Below, piece by piece: positions 1-5,385 of a DNA stretch of 5,479 nt. Position 1 is the first letter of the stretch; every line of letters begins with the position of its first letter. Source of the stretch: Nitrososphaerota archaeon (GTDB lineage Archaea; Thermoproteota; Nitrososphaeria; Nitrososphaerales; JACQRY01); assembly GCA_016206275.1 (NCBI GenBank), contig JACQRY010000229.1:1-5479 (forward strand), read 5' to 3'. The translations under genes were made by a program, and so were the position numbers. The notes under the pieces are model-generated. The model made no database searches. It was not told where the DNA came from and saw only the letters and a list, made by a program, of their open reading frames with translations.

Positions 1-38
1 CTATAGGCCTACACCACCCAAACCAGCGCAAGCACCAA

Positions 39-46
39 CCCCCCCC
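39..46. other. Eight-base C run in a C-rich upstream stretch
   Basis: Bases 1-80 are strongly C-rich on the plus strand and contain an uninterrupted run of eight C at 39-46, with CCC at 17-19 and several CC pairs. On the minus strand this gives a G run followed by shorter GG/GGG runs, which could fold into a weak G-quadruplex. I see no gene here: the only minus-strand reading frame runs into the moeA start region and resembles no family I know. The tract lies about 40 bases upstream of the moeA TATA-like box. A role is speculative. Confidence 0.35.
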
Positions 47-87
47 AAAAGCTATCAGACCGCAAAAATTGTTTAGCCCAGCCCACA

Positions 88-96
88 TTATATATA
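88..96 (+). promoter_or_regulatory. Archaeal TATA box for moeA
   Basis: The nine-base all-AT element TTATATATA is a near-ideal archaeal box A. Its centre (about base 92) is 39 bases before the moeA ATG. With the usual spacing of about 26 bases from box centre to start of transcription, the RNA would begin near base 118 and carry a leader of only about a dozen bases. The upstream BRE position is C-rich rather than the usual purine-rich element, so strength is uncertain. No Shine-Dalgarno sequence precedes the ATG, consistent with a short-leader mRNA. Confidence 0.65.
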
Positions 97-130
97 GCAG
101 AATGGTTCGTTAATTTTGAGACTCGGCTAG

Positions 131-1399
131 ATGAAGTCAGAAATAGCTTACACCGATGTTGATGAAGCCCTCTCAAAACTTTTCGCCGAAGTAACGTTGA
201 CACCTTCATCGGAGACTGTGCCAGTAGAACATTGCTACAACAGAGTTCTCTTTAAGGACCTGAGGTCTGACGTAGACATACCATTCAAAAACAGCTCTCA
301 CGTAGATGGCTTCGCAGTTAGAGCTGAAGATACCGCCAAGGCGTCCAAGTCGGCACCAGTGACACTGAAGCTAGTAGGATCAGTGGGTCTGGTTGAATCC
401 GCTGAAAAGCCTCTGGCGAAGGGTCAGGCGATAAAGGTTCGCACAGGCAGCTACCTTCCAGATGGTTGCGATGGCGTAGTTCCAAAAGAGTACGCCACGC
501 TTGAGAATAATACGGTAATTATCTCCAACCCCGTCAACGAAGGTGCGGAGGTGGTAAGAGGAGGCTCCGACATCAAGAAGGACGACATAGTTCTCCGCAA
601 GGGCCATAAGCTCAGAGCCCAAGACATCGAGCTTGCCAAGACACTAGGTCATAGCCAACTGGTCGTAAGCAGGCCACCAGTCGCTGCAATTATTTCCGTT
701 GGCAGTGAACTGACTGACGATCCCGCTGAGGTTGGCAAAAGCAAAATCTTGGCTACACACGATATTGTCATCACCCATATGGTGGAGGAGGCTGGAGGAA
801 AAGCAAAGGACTTGGGTATCATCCCAGACGATCTCGACGTGATCTCCAAGGCTATTTCACAAGGGCTACTGGAGGCGTCAATGGTTTTCACAATCGGAGG
901 CTCTTCAGTAGGCGAGGCGGACCTAGTTTCAGCAGCCATCAACAAGCTTGGCAAACCTGGTGTAGTTGTACACGGGTTGAAGCTTCAGCCAGGCAGGGTA
1001 GCTGGATTCGGAGTTGTTCAGGGGAAGCCTGTGTTCATTTTGCCCGGGTTGATCCAGTCAACAGTCAACGCCTTCGTTTTCCTTGCTTATCCTCTAATCA
1101 GGCGGCTTCTTGGTCTCCTATCCGCTAGGAGAGATGGAGTGGTGTATGCAAAGATGGCTGACGCTGTTGAGTTTAGGCGGTGGGAGGAGTTCAAGAAGGT
1201 GACTTGGGTCAAGGTTTACGAAGGTATAGATGGGTTAATGGCTCAACCTGTTCGAGGTGAGTCGCCTATGCTAAACGTCTTGATTCAGACCACTGGTTAC
1301 GTACTTACGCCGGAGCATCGCCTGAAGTTAGAGAAAGGTGAGACTGTGGCCGTAAACCTTGTACCTGGGATCTCCATGCTATCAACCTACGCGCCTTAG
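131..1399 (+). CDS. moeA: MoeA-like molybdopterin molybdotransferase, divergent active site
   Basis: Cytoplasmic enzyme of molybdenum cofactor synthesis; in the known family it inserts molybdate into adenylylated molybdopterin. At 422 residues it has normal MoeA length and domain order: N-terminal MoeA domain (about 1-175), MoaB/Mog-like domain (about 180-325) and C-terminal domain IV (about 335-422). Recognisable motifs are SSHVDGFAVR (54-64), RTG (104-106), GSEL (191-194), LGIIPDD (228-234), GGSSVGEAD (256-264) and LPG (304-306). By eye alignment with E. coli MoeA, D59, T100, D142, E188, D228 and D259 are kept (here D59, T105, D147, E193, D233, D264). K275, K279 and P301 are replaced by G282, Q286 and I308, so the usual LPGNPVS reads LPGLIQS. 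This may be a specialised paralogue. The ATG at 131 is chosen because it sits at the right distance from a TATA box and begins at the family's usual N-terminus. It leads the pair with mocA, 12 bases downstream. Confidence 0.9.
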   Translation: MKSEIAYTDVDEALSKLFAEVTLTPSSETVPVEHCYNRVLFKDLRSDVDIPFKNSSHVDGFAVRAEDTAKASKSAPVTLKLVGSVGLVESAEKPLAKGQAIKVRTGSYLPDGCDGVVPKEYATLENNTVIISNPVNEGAEVVRGGSDIKKDDIVLRKGHKLRAQDIELAKTLGHSQLVVSRPPVAAIISVGSELTDDPAEVGKSKILATHDIVITHMVEEAGGKAKDLGIIPDDLDVISKAISQGLLEASMVFTIGGSSVGEADLVSAAINKLGKPGVVVHGLKLQPGRVAGFGVVQGKPVFILPGLIQSTVNAFVFLAYPLIRRLLGLLSARRDGVVYAKMADAVEFRRWEEFKKVTWVKVYEGIDGLMAQPVRGESPMLNVLIQTTGYVLTPEHRLKLEKGETVAVNLVPGISMLSTYAP

Positions 1400-1411
1400 G
1401 GAAACGTTAGC
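1398..1411 (+). repeat. 14-base element, copy 1 (after moeA stop)
   Basis: AGGGAAACGTTAGC overlaps the last two bases of the moeA TAG and ends directly before the TTG start of mocA. It matches the element at 2019-2032, after the mocA stop, at 13 of 14 bases. Its GGG lies about 11-13 bases before the TTG, rather far for a Shine-Dalgarno pairing. It could be a duplicated translation-initiation spacer or an RNA-processing or binding site; chance similarity is not excluded. Confidence 0.4.
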
Positions 1412-2017
1412 TTGACTCCGATTGGTGTAGTTATTCTAGCAGCCGGGCTTTCGACACGGTTTGGCCGAAACAAGCTGCTGGAGAAGGTGAAGGGCATTTC
1501 GATGATTAGAAGAGTGGTTTCTGAAGCATCGTCCTCCAAGGCCGATGTGACCGTTGTCGTCTTGGGACATCAAGCGGCGGAGATCCGAAGAGCGCTCAAA
1601 GGGTTGCCGTGCAGGTTTGTGCGTAATGATGATTACATGGAGGGACAAAGTTCTTCAGTTAAGACTGGAGTAAAAGTGCTAGCGGACAAGGTTGACGCAA
1701 TAATTGTTCTGCCTGGTGATGTGGCCCTTGTTATACGTGCGGCTATAGATGCGGTTATCGATGATTACTTGAAGAGTAGAAGCCTTATTGTCACAGCAAG
1801 CCACAGGGGAAAAACAGGTCACCCCATTTTATTCGATAAGGCGTTGTTCCCGGAAATGACTCGCATCGATGAGGCGAACCATGGTCTGAAGGCAGTGCTA
1901 AACGGGCACAAAGATCAGGTTCACAAAGTGGAAGTAGGCTTCGAAGGGGTGTTACACGACATTGATACTTGGGAGGATTTCAAAAAACATGTTCTTGGTG
2001 AGAAAGGAAAGACGTGA
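1412..2017 (+). CDS. mocA: MocA-type molybdenum cofactor cytidylyltransferase
   Basis: Nucleotidyltransferase of the NTP_transf_3 (GT-A fold) family, 201 residues, the normal length for single-domain MocA. Family role: transfer of a nucleotide, CMP for MocA, onto the Mo-molybdopterin phosphate, giving the dinucleotide cofactor of xanthine-oxidase-type hydroxylases. Visible motifs are the nucleotide-binding LAAGLSTRFGRNK (9-21), EGQSSSVKTG (77-86), metal-binding GD at 102-103, TGHPILFDKALFPE (135-148) and the C-terminal HDIDTWEDF (182-190). The LAAG rather than LAGG start favours the MocA/CTP type over MobA/GTP; this is family knowledge, not proof of specificity. Two departures from the usual pattern are GDVALV for GDxPLV and DTWED for DTPED. 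The start is a TTG; no in-frame ATG precedes it before the moeA TAG five codons upstream, and it begins directly at the first beta strand. It is very probably co-transcribed with moeA. Confidence 0.88.
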   Translation: MTPIGVVILAAGLSTRFGRNKLLEKVKGISMIRRVVSEASSSKADVTVVVLGHQAAEIRRALKGLPCRFVRNDDYMEGQSSSVKTGVKVLADKVDAIIVLPGDVALVIRAAIDAVIDDYLKSRSLIVTASHRGKTGHPILFDKALFPEMTRIDEANHGLKAVLNGHKDQVHKVEVGFEGVLHDIDTWEDFKKHVLGEKGKT

Positions 2018-2018
2018 G

Positions 2019-2032
2019 AGGGAAATGTTAGC
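2019..2032 (+). repeat. 14-base element, copy 2 (after mocA stop)
   Basis: AGGGAAATGTTAGC begins two bases after the mocA TGA and differs from the copy at 1398-1411 in one base (T for C at the eighth position). It fills most of the 17-base gap between the converging mocA and tatA stop codons. Unlike copy 1, it precedes no convincing plus-strand gene: the frame starting at TTG 2039 is antisense to tatA and has serine-rich shadow composition. Confidence 0.4.
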
Positions 2033-2034
2033 GT

Positions 2035-2334
2035 CTACTTGGGCTTTTCTTCAATGGCCGAGCGCATCTCCCCCCTAATCTGTTCGTCGCTTTTTCCAGC
2101 CACATCTATTCCTAAGGCCTTCGCGGCTTCCTCAAGCTTAGTTCTCTCTGCTGATCCTCCCTTTTTCTTTTCTTCCTCAAGCTCTCTATCAGTTTCCTCT
2201 TGCCCCTTTTTGAATTCGCCTTTAGCTCTACCCATCGAGCGGGCAATTTCAGGAATCTTTTTGGCGCCGAAGATCAGGATGACAGCTACTACCACTATGA
2301 TGATTATTTCGCTACCGATGATTTGGAGAAGCAT
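2035..2334 (-). CDS. tatA: Sec-independent protein translocase subunit TatA
   Basis: TatA forms the pore- or membrane-weakening component of the twin-arginine translocase, which exports folded, often cofactor-bearing proteins. The 99-residue sequence has the family plan: a short N-terminus with the conserved polar residue before the membrane helix (GSE, 7-9), one membrane helix (about 9-22), the FG hinge (22-23), and an amphipathic helix with KKIPEIARSMGRAKGEFKKG (25-44). A very charged, Lys/Glu-rich segment (about 45-70) follows. The end, ALGIDVAGKSDEQIR (73-87), looks like an extra short helical module that I associate with archaeal TatA, but I cannot verify this. The ATG at 2334 is chosen because the helix starts at once, as in the family, and a TATA-like box lies 34 bases upstream. 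TatC is not in the window. The gene converges with mocA (17-base gap), so read-through would make antisense RNA. Confidence 0.9.
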   Translation of the reverse strand: MLLQIIGSEIIIIVVVAVILIFGAKKIPEIARSMGRAKGEFKKGQEETDRELEEEKKKGGSAERTKLEEAAKALGIDVAGKSDEQIRGEMRSAIEEKPK

Positions 2335-2365
2335 TCTTCAATCGTAGTGGTGTATCAGAGTTACC

Positions 2366-2378
2366 CTTAAGCGTTTCC
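2366..2378 (-). promoter_or_regulatory. BRE/TATA-like promoter of tatA
   Basis: On the minus strand GGAAACG is followed directly by CTTAAG. The purine-rich part fits a BRE and the AT core a weak box A. The core centre lies about 34 bases before the tatA ATG, which would place the RNA start near 2342 and give a leader of about eight bases. The same layout (GGAAA, two bases, CTTAA) occurs before coxG, which strengthens the call. Confidence 0.5.
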
Positions 2379-2446
2379 GACTCGATTTGTTCAACGCTAA
2401 CACCGTAGCTATCTGAACACGCATTCGCCTAGCGGGGACACCGATG

Positions 2447-3430
2447 TCAAACGTATCTTAGCAGCGAAATCTCCTCATACATTTTCTTCGGGCTGAGATT
2501 GAAGGGCTGACACGGAGAGGAGTCCGTGCCAGGGACATCTCGGATGGGAATGCCGTAGATCCCTCCATAAGTTTCAACCTGACTCTGAACGAAGCTAGTA
2601 ATTTCGTCAATGTATTTCTGGGCCGCATGATGGTAGCCGTGAGCAATTTTAGGCCTCGAATAGTAAAGGGCCTGTATAAATCTGACAGGATCCCGCCTAT
2701 CAATTGACTCGAGCAGCGGCCGCAATCTGCTCCAAATGTCGTCCCGCAGCCTTAATACTCCTGTGGAAACGTATCTTGCTCCCGCGTCCACACATTTCTG
2801 GGACAATTCCTCTAACATAGGTTTTCCATCTGTAAGCCCAGGGATCACTGGAGCAATATTCACCGCAGTCTTCACCCCTTTTTCAGAAAAGCGGCGCATA
2901 ACACCCAGAAGAGCTTTAGTGGGAGTCACGTTAGGCTCGATCATCTTCTTCAGACTATCATCTATGGTTGTGATGGACCAGACTACCAGACATTTGTCGC
3001 CAAAACCCGCGTGTAGATCCAAGTCTCGGAGAACAGTACCTGATTTCGTAAAGATATAGTACGGAACATCATGCTTCTGAAGAACCTGTATGGATCGTCG
3101 TGTCAACCGGTAGACGCCTTCTCCAGGCTGGTAAGAATCTGTAGCTGATGCAAAGAAGACCGGTGGAATCCGCTGTCCCTTCCATCGTTTGAGCTGAGAT
3201 TCCAACACCTCCGGCGCGTTTATCTTCGCAACGATCTTATCATAGAATTCTGGAGCCCACTCATAGGTAGCGTAGCAATAGCAGCATCTATGAGCACATC
3301 CGACGTACGGGTTGACGGTGAGCCCCTCGCCCTCATGTTTGCCAGTGAAGGAATGGAGAACGGTTTTGGAGCGTTTGATTTCGACGACTGGTGTTTTGTT
3401 TGCCCACCATTTGAATGGTCGAAGACTCAT
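2447..3430 (-). CDS. Radical SAM protein, SplB/Rv2578c-like (COG1533)
   Basis: Radical SAM enzyme of 327 residues from the spore-photoproduct-lyase-like group; the reaction of most archaeal members is not known. The [4Fe-4S]/SAM site is CAHRCCYC, with the three cluster cysteines at C45, C49 and C52 in the radical SAM CxxxCxxC spacing; C50 is an extra cysteine within the loop. Typical group features follow: NPYVGC leading into the cluster loop, SATDSYQPGE (95-104), YRLTRRS (107-113), a TKS strand (128-130), IEPNVTPT (164-171) and APVIPGLTDG (193-202). The core ends near residue 225 and a C-terminal part of about 100 residues follows, conserved in outline but without a motif I can name. True spore photoproduct lyase is unlikely, since archaea do not sporulate; DNA or RNA repair or modification is only a guess. 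ATG 3430 is chosen because RPFKWW near the start matches the group's usual N-terminus. It lies 29 bases after the MFS gene. Confidence 0.85.
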   Translation of the reverse strand: MSLRPFKWWANKTPVVEIKRSKTVLHSFTGKHEGEGLTVNPYVGCAHRCCYCYATYEWAPEFYDKIVAKINAPEVLESQLKRWKGQRIPPVFFASATDSYQPGEGVYRLTRRSIQVLQKHDVPYYIFTKSGTVLRDLDLHAGFGDKCLVVWSITTIDDSLKKMIEPNVTPTKALLGVMRRFSEKGVKTAVNIAPVIPGLTDGKPMLEELSQKCVDAGARYVSTGVLRLRDDIWSRLRPLLESIDRRDPVRFIQALYYSRPKIAHGYHHAAQKYIDEITSFVQSQVETYGGIYGIPIRDVPGTDSSPCQPFNLSPKKMYEEISLLRYV

Positions 3431-3445
3431 CGCTTTGCCGTGTCA

Positions 3446-3463
3446 TTATTTATGGCTAATTAA
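3446..3463 (-). promoter_or_regulatory. AT-rich spacer, possible promoter of the radical SAM gene
   Basis: The gap between the MFS stop and the radical SAM start is AT-rich and holds two TATA-like stretches on the minus strand. TTAATTA (3457-3463) is centred 30 bases before the ATG, which would give a nearly leaderless RNA. ATAAATAA (3446-3453) is centred only about 20 bases before it, which would start the RNA inside the gene. The first is therefore the better candidate, but it overlaps the MFS stop codon, and simple co-transcription explains the arrangement equally well. Confidence 0.3.
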
Positions 3464-4611
3464 CCCGTGGCTGAAACTTGTCTCTTGGAGGAGACTGCAA
3501 AAGCGATGATAGCAAAGGACGCCAGCCCTATCAGTAGGTATGGTGCAGTAGGCGTTACAGTTTCAGCCAGTAATCCGGCTATGAACGGGGTGATGGCGCT
3601 TGTCGCGCCGTACGTAGTTTCAAAGATGCCCATGGCGGCTCCTATTCTACCGTCAGGGAAGACTTTCGCAATGGAGTGCATGGCTATCGGTACGAAGGTG
3701 CCTAAGCCAAACCCTAACAAGAACATCAATACTGTCAAAACCAGTGTTTCTTCAAAGGAGGATATTCCAAAGAATCCAGCTGTCATTAACCCTGATGCCA
3801 TTAACAGGACCCTTCTTTCACCTAATCTGGATAAGCTGGCGGACGATAATGAGCCTAAGAGACGCGCAGCGAAAAATATCGTGTAGACCGTGCCTATTTG
3901 GACGGAACTGGCCCCGAGGGTCCTTAGGTAGCCTGGCAGAATCGATACGGTAACAGAAAGCACCATATATGATGATACTATCAACACAAGAGCTCGAAGA
4001 AGAACTTGCCCCGAAATCCGACTGTCTTCCTTAGCGAGTGAAGATTCAACCCGAATGTTTTCGGGCATACGCATACTGTGCAGGAACAGGGTTATGCCCC
4101 CTGTAAAATAGAGGGCTGCAGACAGGATGAACAGGGCAACGAACCCTAATATGTCTGTTACAAAGCCTCCTAAAGCAGGTCCCAAGAAGAATCCCACACT
4201 TGTCAAGAACACATAACGTGAAGCCGCCACCAGTCCATTCTGTGATGAACCTGACAGGATGAATGCCTCTGAAGAAGCCCAATACAATCCTTGAGACATC
4301 CCTTGCAAAGCAATTATGGCAATTAAAGATGTAACTGAATTAGCAGTGGATAGAAAAGTTAAGGTTATGCCATTAGAAAACATTGCTAGTGTGAATATAC
4401 GCAAGCGGTTAAACCGGTCAGAGACGCGAGCATATACAAGGGTTACCGCGATATACGGCAAATAGGTAGCTGTACCGATATAGCCCAGTTCAATGTATGA
4501 CGCGCCCATATTTCGGCCAAGCACAGGTATCATCGGAAGAATGGCGCCCAAGCTGAGCGAGGCTAAGACTACGGCAAGATAGGCTAAGACGGGGCCATGT
4601 ATAGGCTTCAC
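3460..4611 (-). CDS. Major facilitator superfamily transporter, drug:H+ antiporter-like
   Basis: Integral membrane transporter of 383 residues with hydrophobic stretches fitting 12 membrane helices in two halves, separated by a polar loop (about 180-203). Motif A in the loop after helix 2 is clear: ARVSDRFNRLR (61-71), with the key Asp at 65 and basic residues around it. A degenerate counterpart, SRLGERRVLL (261-270), lies in the second half. Helix 5 carries GFFLGPALGG (140-149), matching antiporter motif C (GxxxGPxxGG), which in this superfamily marks proton-coupled export. Small-molecule or drug efflux is the best guess; the substrate cannot be told. The start is GTG at 4611; the nearby ATG at 4615 is out of frame, and the GTG gives a short polar N-terminus before helix 1. 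The gene has its own TATA-like box and is followed 29 bases later by the radical SAM gene. A functional tie to molybdenum metabolism is not evident. Confidence 0.88.
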   Translation of the reverse strand: MKPIHGPVLAYLAVVLASLSLGAILPMIPVLGRNMGASYIELGYIGTATYLPYIAVTLVYARVSDRFNRLRIFTLAMFSNGITLTFLSTANSVTSLIAIIALQGMSQGLYWASSEAFILSGSSQNGLVAASRYVFLTSVGFFLGPALGGFVTDILGFVALFILSAALYFTGGITLFLHSMRMPENIRVESSLAKEDSRISGQVLLRALVLIVSSYMVLSVTVSILPGYLRTLGASSVQIGTVYTIFFAARLLGSLSSASLSRLGERRVLLMASGLMTAGFFGISSFEETLVLTVLMFLLGFGLGTFVPIAMHSIAKVFPDGRIGAAMGIFETTYGATSAITPFIAGLLAETVTPTAPYLLIGLASFAIIAFAVSSKRQVSATG

Positions 4612-4646
4612 ACATGAAACCGCCAGTTCAACACTAGATCCAGATC

Positions 4647-4659
4647 CTTAAGAGTTCAC
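4647..4659 (-). promoter_or_regulatory. BRE/TATA-like promoter of the MFS gene
   Basis: Minus-strand GTGAACT followed by CTTAAG resembles the elements before tatA and coxG. The CTTAAG centre is about 38 bases before the GTG start, predicting an RNA start near 4623 and a leader of about a dozen bases. The core is weak (CTTAAG), so the call rests mainly on position and on the shared layout. The 88-base gap between the coxG stop and the MFS start shows no other clear signal. Confidence 0.4.
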
Positions 4660-4699
4660 TCTATTGATCAGATGCATCCTGAAACGGCAGTAAGGGTTC

Positions 4700-5140
4700 T
4701 TACTTTTCTAGTTCTTTCTTGATGCTGTCGAAGAGCTGGGAGATGATTTTACCTGCAGCACTATCCATTAGCCTCGAGCCTACTCCAGCGATCAGCCCTG
4801 AAACCTTGGCGTCAGCCATCCACTTCATCTCCGTTCCTCCATCGGATGTAGGCTTCAGATCGAACCTTGTGTCGAGGTCTATGGCGCTGCCTGTACCTGT
4901 GCCATGAGCAACAAGCTTAGCGTAGGTATGAGGTGTCTTCTCTGCAACTGTGAACTGGAAGTCGAAGATTCCTCTTATGAAGGATATCCCTGTCTTAACC
5001 TTGGCCCTAAACTTGTCAGGTCCTTGCACTTCAATACTCTGAACATCAGGCAGACACTTACCTATGGCGTTAGCATCCAACAGAAAGTTGAAAACTCTCT
5101 CAGGGGGTACTTTCACAGTAAAGGTTCCTTCATATTTCAT
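4700..5140 (-). CDS. coxG: CoxG-like SRPBCC protein (CO dehydrogenase subunit G family)
   Basis: Small soluble protein with the START/SRPBCC lipid-binding fold of the CoxG family, which accompanies aerobic molybdenum CO dehydrogenases and related hydroxylases. In bacteria it tethers the enzyme to the membrane, and recent work proposes that it carries quinone. Family signatures run from the N-terminus: EGTFTVKVPPERVFNFLLD, KCLPDV, FRAKVKTGISFIRGIFDFQFTV, GTGTGSAIDL, GGTEMKWMADAKVSGLIAGVGSRLM, and a final helix ending in KKELEK. The long C-terminal membrane-anchoring tail of bacterial CoxG is absent. I place the start at ATG 5140 (146 residues) rather than ATG 5152 (150 residues): the family normally begins MKxxGxFTV, and the strong TATA-like box at 5161-5170 predicts transcription starting at about 5140, leaving the first ATG untranscribed. 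The mRNA would then be leaderless. No catalytic hydroxylase subunit is in the window. Confidence 0.88.
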   Translation of the reverse strand: MKYEGTFTVKVPPERVFNFLLDANAIGKCLPDVQSIEVQGPDKFRAKVKTGISFIRGIFDFQFTVAEKTPHTYAKLVAHGTGTGSAIDLDTRFDLKPTSDGGTEMKWMADAKVSGLIAGVGSRLMDSAAGKIISQLFDSIKKELEK

Positions 5141-5160
5141 AGGTTTCGCCATATGTGTAC

Positions 5161-5177
5161 TTAATTTAAGGTTTTCC
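5161..5177 (-). promoter_or_regulatory. BRE/TATA promoter of coxG
   Basis: Minus-strand GGAAAAC followed by CTTAAATTAA is the best BRE plus TATA pair in the window. The AT core is centred near 5165.5, 25-26 bases before ATG 5140 and only 13-14 bases before ATG 5152. This geometry supports leaderless transcription from ATG 5140. Confidence 0.65.
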
Positions 5178-5363
5178 CCGAAGTAGCTGCGTCAACCAGA
5201 TTTCACTTACGCCAGTGCTTGAACTAATAGTCTTTACATGAACTAGTTCCAACAACTCTTAGAAGAATGATCTGGAGAAATTAGTGCGGCGTCTCTCTAT
5301 CTCTCCCAATCTCTGCCTCACCAGACATCTACCCTAAGATACGTCCCCACATGAACATAGTAT

Positions 5364-5376
5364 ACAATAGGCAGAC
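5364..5376. repeat. 13-base direct repeat, copy 1
   Basis: ACAATAGGCAGAC occurs here and again, identically, at 5386-5398. The two copies are 22 bases apart start to start, about two helical turns, so a protein binding both would contact one face of the DNA. The nine bases between them (TACCGACTA) are unrelated. Confidence 0.55.
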
Positions 5377-5385
5377 TACCGACTA

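Noticed and set aside
9..209. Minus-strand frame of 66 codons with a hydrophobic C-terminal end
   Set aside because: It overlaps the moeA start and promoter, its hydrophobic end comes from the G-rich stretch, and it has no family resemblance.
2295..2320. TGATGA sequences resembling archaeal C/D-box sRNA C boxes (also near 3967 in the MFS gene)
   Set aside because: They fall inside coding sequence and lack properly spaced D boxes with short terminal stems.
2039..2347. Plus-strand frame of 102 codons opposite tatA, starting TTG after the second 14-base element
   Set aside because: It is antisense to a clear TatA, has serine- and proline-rich shadow composition and matches no family.
3446..3453. 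ATAAATAA as the promoter of the radical SAM gene
   Set aside because: Its centre is only about 20 bases before the ATG, so the RNA would start inside the gene; the TTAATTA further upstream fits better.
4904..5164. Plus-strand cysteine-containing frame opposite coxG
   Set aside because: Shadow of coxG; the cysteines are not in a metal-binding pattern, and it is antisense to a well conserved domain.
5180..5290. Possible tRNA because of a GTTCAA-like T-loop sequence on the minus strand
   Set aside because: No acceptor stem, D arm or anticodon arm could be paired around it.
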